In this document: positions 57,888 to 64,000 of the stretch, piece after piece
How positions within the stretch are numbered: the first letter of the stretch is position 1
Layout of the letters: every line of letters starts with the position of its first letter
From: Cyanobium sp. CZS25K
Lineage (GTDB): Bacteria; Cyanobacteriota; Cyanobacteriia; PCC-6307; Cyanobiaceae
Reading direction: 5' to 3'
NCBI GenBank assembly: GCA_030373325.1
Contig: JAUCZB010000001.1
Span: 1-64,000 of the forward strand
DNA length: 64,000 nt
Made by a program: the position numbers and the translations under genes
The notes under the pieces: generated by a model
Database searches by the model: none
Seen by the model: the letters and a program-made list of their open reading frames with translations, nothing else
What the model was told of the DNA's origin: nothing

Positions 57888-60029
57888 CTACGCTTTTGCC
57901 TCTGCTGTCAGGCCGCCGCGCCATCGCTGCATGAGCTGGATCTGCGTCAGTTTTGGCTCGCCGTCGTGCTGACGCTGCGAGAAGTGTCCATCGCTGTGCA
58001 TGTGCCAGGCGCCCGTATCGGTGAGGTAAAGCTCAAGCAATGCTTCGATCTGTTTCTGCAGGCGTGGCTCCTCGATCGGTGCCACCGCCTCGACACGTCG
58101 GTCGAGGTTGCGGGGCATCCAGTCGGCGCTGCCGAAGAACATCTCCGGCTGGCCCCCGTTGGCGAACCAGAAGAGCCGTGAATGCTCCAGGAAACGACCG
58201 ATCACGCTCACCACGGTGATGCACTCGCTGACCCCCTCGACGCCTGGGCGCAGGCAGCACATGCCGCGGATGATCAGTTCGATCCGTACGCCGGCAGCGG
58301 AGGCTTCGTAGAGCAGGGCGATGATGGCCGGATCGACCAGGGCATTCATCTTGGCTCGGATGTGCCCTCCGCGACCGGCTTTGGCATGGTCGATCTCCCG
58401 CCGGATCAGCCCTTCCATGCCCTTGCGGAGGGTGACGGGTGCCACCAGCAACTTGCGGAAGCTCTGCTGCTTGGAGAAACCCGTGAGGTAGTTGAACAGT
58501 TCCACGAGGTCCTGGCCGAAGTCCTCCCGGGCCGTGAGCAAGCCGACGTCGGTGTAGAGCGAGGAGGTCTTGGAGTTGTAGTTGCCGGTGCCGATGTGCA
58601 CGTAACTGCGCAGGGCCCCCTTCTCGCGCCGCACCACCAGCAGCACCTTGGTGTGGGTCTTGAGCCCCAGCACCCCGTACACCACATGCACCCCGGAGCG
58701 TTCCAGCTGCCGGGCCCACTGGATGTTGTTGTCCTCGTCGAAGCGGGCCTTGAGCTCCACCAGCGCCATCACCTGCTTGCCGTTCTCGGCGGCACGGATC
58801 AGGGAGGCCACCACCGGTGAGTCCTTCGAGGTGCGGTAGAGGGTCATCTTGATCGCCAGCACCGAGGCATCGGCGGCGGCCTGGCTGAGGAATTCCTCCA
58901 CCGAGGTGGAGAACAGGTCGAAGGGATGGTGCAGCAGCACATCGCCGCGGCGCAGCACCGAGAAGATGCTCTCGAACTCCTCCTGCTTGATGGAACCATC
59001 CTCCAGCTGGCTGCGCTGGGCCCGCACCAGGGCCGGCACGGTGCGGCCCTTGTGGGGCGCGTCCCGAAGCTGGCTCAGGGGAATCGCCATCAGGCTCATC
59101 AGATCGTCGAGGCCGAGGGGTCCGTTGGTGCGGTAGATGTCCTCCGGCTCCACGTCGGTGCCCTCCATCAGCAGGTGCACCACCTCCTCGGGCATCTCGT
59201 CGGCCACCTCCACCCGCACCACCTCGCCGCCCACCCGGCGCTTGCGCAGCCCCTCCTGCAGGGCCTCCATGAGGTCGTCGGCCTCCAGGTCGCGCAGCTC
59301 GAGGTCAGCATCGCGGGTGATCCGGAAGAAGTAGTGCCCCTCGATGCTCATGCCGGGAAACAGCAGACGAAGGTTGAAGGCCACCAGCTGCTCCAGCGGA
59401 ACCGCCGTATAGCCCGGGGTGGGCACGACACCGCTCAGCTCGGTGGGGATCGGCACGAACCGGGGCAGGATCTTCTGGGGCACCTTCACCCGGGCGAACT
59501 GCTGCCGGCCGGTATCGGGGTCGCGGATCAGCGCCGCCACATTGAGGCTCAGGTTGCTGAGAAACGGGAACGGGTGGGCCGGGTCCACCGCCAGGGGGGT
59601 GAGCACCGGAAAGATCGCCTTGCGGAAATAGTCGTCGGCCCAGGTCTTCTGAGCCTCGCTGAGCCTCAGATAATCGATCAGCTGAACGCCGTACTCGGCG
59701 AGGTGGGACTTGAGGGAGTGGCGATAGTGCTGCTGCTGCATCTCCAGCAGGGGACGCAGTTTGGCCTGGATCGCCTCCAGCTGCTCCTTGGGCGTCAGGC
59801 CGTCGTCGCTACGGGCGGTGACCCCTGCTTCCAGCTGGGACTTCAGGGAAGCCACCCGCACCATGAAGAACTCGTCGAGGTTGTTGCTGAAGATGGCGCT
59901 GAATTTGGCCTGCTCCAGCAGCGGCGTGTGCTCGTCGAGAGCCAGGGACAGCACCCGATGGTTGAAGTCGATCCAACTCAGCTCCCGGTTGATGTACAGA
60001 TCGGGAGCGACGACCGGCTGGGACGACAT
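57888..60029 (-). CDS. ppk1: Polyphosphate kinase 1
   Basis: 713 residues from ATG 60029 (MSSQPVVAPDLYINRELSWI), chosen because GGAG lies upstream; ATG 60050 would add seven residues. The N and head domains carry LSWIDFNHRVLSLAL and IFSNNLDEFFMVRVASL. The catalytic core has HHPFDLFSTSVEEFL, the autophosphorylated His in SYVHIGTGNYNSKT and a second HKD-like region near RIELIIRGMCCLRPG. It polymerises phosphate from ATP at the membrane. With pstS it gives phosphate uptake and storage. Confidence 0.96.
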   Translation of the reverse strand: MSSQPVVAPDLYINRELSWIDFNHRVLSLALDEHTPLLEQAKFSAIFSNNLDEFFMVRVASLKSQLEAGVTARSDDGLTPKEQLEAIQAKLRPLLEMQQQHYRHSLKSHLAEYGVQLIDYLRLSEAQKTWADDYFRKAIFPVLTPLAVDPAHPFPFLSNLSLNVAALIRDPDTGRQQFARVKVPQKILPRFVPIPTELSGVVPTPGYTAVPLEQLVAFNLRLLFPGMSIEGHYFFRITRDADLELRDLEADDLMEALQEGLRKRRVGGEVVRVEVADEMPEEVVHLLMEGTDVEPEDIYRTNGPLGLDDLMSLMAIPLSQLRDAPHKGRTVPALVRAQRSQLEDGSIKQEEFESIFSVLRRGDVLLHHPFDLFSTSVEEFLSQAAADASVLAIKMTLYRTSKDSPVVASLIRAAENGKQVMALVELKARFDEDNNIQWARQLERSGVHVVYGVLGLKTHTKVLLVVRREKGALRSYVHIGTGNYNSKTSSLYTDVGLLTAREDFGQDLVELFNYLTGFSKQQSFRKLLVAPVTLRKGMEGLIRREIDHAKAGRGGHIRAKMNALVDPAIIALLYEASAAGVRIELIIRGMCCLRPGVEGVSECITVVSVIGRFLEHSRLFWFANGGQPEMFFGSADWMPRNLDRRVEAVAPIEEPRLQKQIEALLELYLTDTGAWHMHSDGHFSQRQHDGEPKLTQIQLMQRWRGGLTAEAKA

Positions 60030-60084
60030 AGGGTGGGGCTCCGCGGGCATGAGAAAACGCAACGTAGCAATGGCGATCCCGCTT

Positions 60085-61344
60085 TCAGGGTGTCGCTTCG
60101 GCTTGACGCTTGGATCCCGAGTGGGATCGTGCCGCCACAAGCCACACCACGACGGCCATCAGGAGAATCCCCAACCAGAACGGGCTCCTGCGGCCGATGG
60201 TCTCATAGGCCAGACCCGCCAGGGGCGGTCCGAGGAAGCTGGCCAGGCTCTGCAACCCCTGCAGGCTGCCCAGGGCGGCACCCTGACCGGCATCGGCGAG
60301 GCGCCTTGACACGAGGCTGCGCAGGCTGGGGGTCACCAGACCGGTGCCCAGGGCCAGGAGCGCCACCGCCGTGAACACCACGGGCACGGCGGTCTGCCGT
60401 TCCGCCAGGGGCACCAGCAGGAAGCCCGCCATGACGCAGCCCAGGCCGATCTGGGTGAGGCGCCACTCCCCCAGCCGCTGCACCAGCGGACCGATCAGTC
60501 CCCCCTGCACCACCGTGGCCACCACGCCCACCACCAGGAAGGCGCCCGCCGAGAGGCCCGGCCCCCAGCCGAACACCTGCTTGAAATAGAGCACCAACAG
60601 GGCGGTGAAGCCGCTGAACCCCAGGAAGAAGAGGAAGAAGGCGGCGCAGAGGCGGCGCACCCTGGGATCGGCGAACACCCGCTGCAACTGGCCGAAGGGC
60701 TGCAGCTCCCAGTGCCTCGGCAGGGGCAGACGCGCCTCGGGCGGATGGGTTTCCGGCAGCAGGGTCACCACCACCACCAGGTTGAGCAGCGCGAAGCCCA
60801 CGGCGAGCAGCAGCGGCAGGCTGACGTTGATGCGGCCCAGCAGTCCGCCGAGGGCCGGGCCGAGGATGAACCCCAGCCCGAAGGCCACGCCGATCAGGCC
60901 GAAGGCCCGGGCCCGCCGTTCCGGCGTCGAGATGTCGGCCAGCACGGCCGCGGCGGTGGCGGCGGTGCCGCCACTCACCCCGTCGATCAGGCGGGCGGCG
61001 AACAGGAGGGCCAGGGGCAGGCCGGCGGCGGCGGCCTCGGGCCAGACGCGGCCCCAGGGCAGGATCACGGTGAGGGCGAACAGGCCCAGGCCCAGCACCG
61101 AGCCGGCCACGCAGGCGGTGATCACGGGCCTGCGGCCGTAGCGGTCACTGAGGGCCCCGATCAGGGGCGTGAAGGCGAACTGGGCGATGGCGTAGCTTCC
61201 GGCCAGCAGGCCGAGGGTGCGGCCGTCCGCGGTGAAGTCCGCGAGCAGGAACGGCAGCAGCGGGAACACGATGCTCTCTCCCAGCCGGTCGTTGAGCAGG
61301 GTCAGAAAGGCGCAGAAGAGGGTGGAGGGGCGCGAGAGGCGCAC
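60085..61344 (-). CDS. Major facilitator superfamily transporter, TetA/drug-efflux-like
   Basis: 419 residues from GTG 61344 (VRLSRPSTLFCAFLTLLNDR); a frame open further upstream is Pro-rich and not conserved. Twelve hydrophobic segments are visible. The MFS motif A appears as GALSDRYGRRPVITA between helices 2 and 3, and the second-half counterpart is weaker. The layout is that of TetA-like multidrug or sugar exporters. It follows ppk1's start by 55 bases on the same strand. Substrate unknown. Confidence 0.87.
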   Translation of the reverse strand: MRLSRPSTLFCAFLTLLNDRLGESIVFPLLPFLLADFTADGRTLGLLAGSYAIAQFAFTPLIGALSDRYGRRPVITACVAGSVLGLGLFALTVILPWGRVWPEAAAAGLPLALLFAARLIDGVSGGTAATAAAVLADISTPERRARAFGLIGVAFGLGFILGPALGGLLGRINVSLPLLLAVGFALLNLVVVVTLLPETHPPEARLPLPRHWELQPFGQLQRVFADPRVRRLCAAFFLFFLGFSGFTALLVLYFKQVFGWGPGLSAGAFLVVGVVATVVQGGLIGPLVQRLGEWRLTQIGLGCVMAGFLLVPLAERQTAVPVVFTAVALLALGTGLVTPSLRSLVSRRLADAGQGAALGSLQGLQSLASFLGPPLAGLAYETIGRRSPFWLGILLMAVVVWLVAARSHSGSKRQAEATP

Positions 61345-61393
61345 GGCGGGGGGCTGGGGATCCCTGGCACCCTCCCATGGCGGGGGTGGCGGA

Positions 61394-62533
61394 TCAGGAC
61401 AGCCGGCCCAGGGCGGTTTTGAGCCGATGCTTGGCCATCGCCAGGGTGGTGTGCAGGCTCTGCCGCAGCCTGGCGGTCTGCAACAGGGGTTGCTTGTATT
61501 CCTGATGGAAGCGGGGATCAAGCCTGCGCAGGCTGTCGATGCTGCGGCAGTCGATGGAATAGGGGCTGGACGCGGCGCCCCTGAACTGTTGATCCAGCTC
61601 CTGCAGCAGCTGGCGCCAATCCAGGTAGCTGCCGTCGGCGTTGTAGCGCTCAGCGACCAGATCCCTGGCCGCCGCTGAGCAGCGCCGCCAGAGGGCGGGA
61701 TCGTCGGAGAGACGGCGCAGGGCCCCGGCGGCCATCGCCTCCAGCAGGGCGATGGGCAGCCCCTCGAAATCGGACATCAGCAGGATGGCCTGGGCGTCCA
61801 GCAGCCTGGCCTTCACCTGGTCAGGGGCGAGGGGGCCGGTGAAGGTGATCGCCTCGGAGAGGCCGGCATCGGCCACCAGCCGTTCACAGGCCGCCCGGGC
61901 ATGGCCATCGCCGATCATGCTGGCCCTGATGGCCCCACTCAGCTGGCAGGCGCTGATCAGCGCCTGAATCACAAGGGTGGCGCGCTTTTGGTGTTCCCAG
62001 ATCCTGCCACTGAAGACCACCCGGAAGGGATCGCTGCGGAATCTCGTTGTGGTGGAGGGAAGGCTTACACCGTAGGGAATCACCCTGGCAGGCCGATCGA
62101 TCCCCCTGCGGTTGAGTTCCTCCCGGATGTGCTGGGAGACGCTGACGAAGGACTTCCGTCGCGGGATCGCCCGAAGCTCCTCACCGTTTCCCAGTCATCA
62201 GGGTCACCCGAATGGATGGTGAGCGCCCAGGACAATCATCTGGCCCCTGCCTGGGCCGCCGCCGCGAAGTGGGCCGGGTTTGAACTGCGGAAGAAACACC
62301 GTTGGCTGCCAGAGGTTGAGAAAGGCAAGGGTTTCCCGCGCATCGTCCTCCTCGCCTGGCGCGATCACGAAATGGATGGCGACAGCGACACCATTCTCCG
62401 CCAGTCGTCTGGCCAGGGCGAAGACCCATGCGGTGACACCGCTGCCATCATTCGCTTGGCTGTTTTGGGCGAAGGCGACGCGCAACGGGAGCTTCAAGTC
62501 TCTGCGACCATGGGTAACTGCATCTGCTAACAC
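61394..62533 (-). pseudogene. Glycosyltransferase family 4 gene, broken by a frameshift and an internal deletion
   Basis: The N-terminal piece (LPLRVAFAQNSQANDGSGVT, VFALARRLAENGVAVAIHF) is in one frame and stops at 62204. The C-terminal piece resumes in another frame near 62200 (ELRAIPRRKSFVSVSQHIRE, then VFSGRIWEHQKRATLVIQAL). In the C-terminal domain, EGLPIALLEAMAAGA at about 61723 is joined directly to LRRLSDDPALWRR, so about 40 residues of the nucleotide-sugar site are missing. Both lesions argue for a dead gene. The start upstream of 62533 is unclear. The GT-B assignment is firm. Confidence 0.7.
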
Positions 62534-62855
62534 TTCCCGTGATTCGTTGAGGATCGTCGTTTCCTGTCAAAGCGGGGAACGAAAGCTGGTTGGCCAGAAA
62601 GTGCAATGTAGCGCCATCATTCGGAACTGCTGCCATTTCCAGGCAGAACGGAGAGTCCTGAATATCGATCAGATCCAATCCGTCCCCTCGGCAGATCGAA
62701 CCCATCCAGAGGTCGGGACAGCGCAGTGCGAGCATCGTCCCTGCGGCGTCCTTTGCGACGCTCGGAATCCCGGTCGCAGCGAAGGCTGAGATCGCCTGTG
62801 ATGAGCAGGCCTCCGACCGCTCTTTCAGCAGCGGACTGGCAGTCGTGCCCATCAC
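62448..62855 (-). CDS. Unrecognised open frame in the degraded region
   Basis: 135 codons on the minus strand (SSQAISAFAATGIPSVAKDA, then LIDIQDSPFCLEMAAVPNDG). It resembles no family I know. Its 3' end overlaps the broken glycosyltransferase frame, and its 5' end touches the transposase relic. It may be a remnant of a second surface-polysaccharide gene or not a gene at all. Confidence 0.2.
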   Translation of the reverse strand: MMGTTASPLLKERSEACSSQAISAFAATGIPSVAKDAAGTMLALRCPDLWMGSICRGDGLDLIDIQDSPFCLEMAAVPNDGATLHFLANQLSFPALTGNDDPQRITGSVSRCSYPWSQRLEAPVARRLRPKQPSE

Positions 62856-63180
62856 TCTGCTTCAGCCCCTCCGGGCGTGAGAAGCCCAGGCCTGGAGCTG
62901 CGGGTCCTCCACCGGCAAGTGAGTGCGTTGCCGAGCAGGGACATGCCCATCAGCGGCTCGTTCAAGAGCCAGCCTCCGCTCCGGCGTCTCCGCGGCGATC
63001 GGCCTGTGGCCTCGGCAGGGCGTCTGTGTTCGGACGCGTGATCGGATCGTCGGGGCTCAAGCCCACAAACCAGCGGCACAGCAGGTTGTCGTGCCGCGGC
63101 CCTAGCAGCAGCGAGGCCAGCAGCCGTTGCTTCGGCGGCACCGATGGGCGGGCTTCTGCGGCGATCAAGGTCACGGAAGG
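62850..63180 (-). pseudogene. IS5-type transposase relic
   Basis: Minus-strand pieces in several frames match the N-terminal part of IS5-family transposases: SVPPKQRLLASLL, then NLLCRWFVGLSPDDPI, then LLNEPLMG, and in another frame PQLQAWASH. They follow the order of the intact proteins (helix-turn-helix domain before the catalytic core) with segments missing. Neither the catalytic DDE core nor terminal inverted repeats could be identified. It is a decayed insertion. Confidence 0.65.
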
Positions 63181-63346
63181 TGGGTTTGGGTCGATCAAGG
63201 GCCTGATCCGCCCAGCCACCGGATCCGCGGCAGAGGATGACTGACCGCTTTTCTGCAACCTTCCCACAGGCCCTGGGTAGGGAGTCGGGAACCCGTTGTA
63301 TAACAGGTCAGGATGCCTGACATATCAGCCGTTTCCACCTCACTGC

Positions 63347-64000
63347 TTGGCCCATCCGATCCGCCTGATCCGTCGTCTCGTTCGTCATGGCTTGGCGCCC
63401 CTCCGCGATCCGCGGCCCGCATCGCGGCTGATCCGGCAGACGGCGCGTAAGGAATGGAGGGTGCTGACCTTCAGCATGCTCTGCAACTTCCTCCAGGCTG
63501 CCGCCGAAGGTGCCACCCTCGGGGTGGTGTTCCTGGCCGTGGACCTGCTCTCCAAACCGGTTGGCCAGACGATCGACTGGACCACCAAGGGTTTTCTGGG
63601 AGACCTGCCCCAGCTCATCGCCGCTCTTAACGCCCTTCCCCGTAACGAACTTTTCCTGCTGCTGCTCGGCCTGGCGGTGCTGACGAAGCTGCTGCAGAGC
63701 GTGGCGATGTACCTGGGCTCGCTGGCGATGGGTTACTACGGCGCCCGCACCTCGTCGCGGCTGATGGCGATGATCCATTCGCTCATCCTCAGCCTCAGCT
63801 TCCCTTGCTCCAGCCGCTATCGGGTGGGCGATCTGCTCTACGTGGGTGGCAGCGGCCCTGGGGCTGTGATGACCGAGATCAATGTGATCAGTGGTCTGGT
63901 GCTCACCGTGCTGATGGCTGTCACCTATCTGGGTGTGCTGCTGACTCTCTCCCCCTGGCTGCTGGTGGCCGCCCTGATCATGGGGGGAATTCTTGCGCTG
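63347..64000 (+). CDS. ABC exporter, transmembrane domain (partial, runs off the right edge)
   Basis: The open frame extends to the last base. A basic lead (IRLIRRLVRHGLAPLRD) is followed by WRVLTFSMLCNFLQAAAEGA and other long hydrophobic helices (LFLLLLGLAVLTKLLQSVAM), the six-helix type I exporter domain. The coupling-helix-like region SSRYRVGDLLYVGGSGPGAV and VLTVLMAVTYLGVLLTLSP fit family members such as MsbA-like proteins. There is no ATG in frame. TTG 63347 or TTG 63389 are possible starts. The ATP-binding domain would lie beyond 64000. Substrate unknown. Confidence 0.8.
   Translation, partial: MAHPIRLIRRLVRHGLAPLRDPRPASRLIRQTARKEWRVLTFSMLCNFLQAAAEGATLGVVFLAVDLLSKPVGQTIDWTTKGFLGDLPQLIAALNALPRNELFLLLLGLAVLTKLLQSVAMYLGSLAMGYYGARTSSRLMAMIHSLILSLSFPCSSRYRVGDLLYVGGSGPGAVMTEINVISGLVLTVLMAVTYLGVLLTLSPWLLVAALIMGGILAL

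Overview
The window is high-GC chromosomal DNA from a cyanobacterium, most likely a Synechococcus/Cyanobium-type picocyanobacterium. The evidence is a photosystem II PsbQ lipoprotein, a Tic20/Ycf60 protein, DUF3134 and DUF1400 proteins, a group 2 sigma factor, an AcnB-type aconitase, and the origin-proximal order dnaN, PRC-barrel-like protein, purL, purF that is familiar from marine Synechococcus and Prochlorococcus. No rRNA, tRNA or CRISPR array was recognised.

Bases 1-3100 are a lower-GC accessory patch full of broken genes. It holds the 5' part of a group II intron that runs off the left edge, a DUF4236 remnant, an intact hicB overlapping a hicA with an in-frame amber codon, a DUF4160/DUF2442 pair, and a frameshifted integron integrase. 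Bases 3174-5938 carry a GNAT acetyltransferase, a secreted phytochelatin-synthase-like protein and a glycosyltransferase. Bases 5956-16123 read leftward: purF, purL, a PRC-barrel-like protein, dnaN, a candidate oriC region, thrC, a DUF1400 protein and an ABC1 kinase. recN diverges from the kinase. A block at 17.9-25.2 kb (P-type ATPase, VapBC-like module, glycogen debranching enzyme, DUF4334 protein, SDR) separates recN from uvrA. recN reads through 267 bases antisense to the ATPase gene.

Bases 25.3-47.3 kb are mostly housekeeping: uvrA, terB-like, an LCP protein, purT, mraY, argG, rpsF, tic20, aroE, dnaK with a clear terminator, pstS with a half Pho box, a ThiO-like oxidase, psbQ, purU, an O-antigen-ligase-type protein, a radical SAM protein and a Ca2+/Na+ antiporter. 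PurU releases formate and PurT uses formate to formylate GAR, so with purF and purL much of a formate-linked purine route is visible.

Bases 47.4-50.2 kb are a second accessory patch: an MNT/HEPN pair, a low-GC VOC protein, a secreted protein and a frameshifted SNase-like gene. acnB, a DAHP synthase and an unknown 118-residue gene follow. That gene is preceded by a near-perfect CIRCE (HrcA) operator, the most interesting regulatory signal in the window. Next come an MscS channel fused to a cyclic-nucleotide domain, a polyprenol/phytol-kinase-like protein, a group 2 sigma factor, ppk1 and an MFS transporter. Bases 61.4-63.2 kb are another graveyard (broken glycosyltransferase, IS5-type transposase relic). 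The window ends inside an ABC exporter gene.

All calls come from reading the sequence by eye. No alignments, structure predictions or database searches were run.
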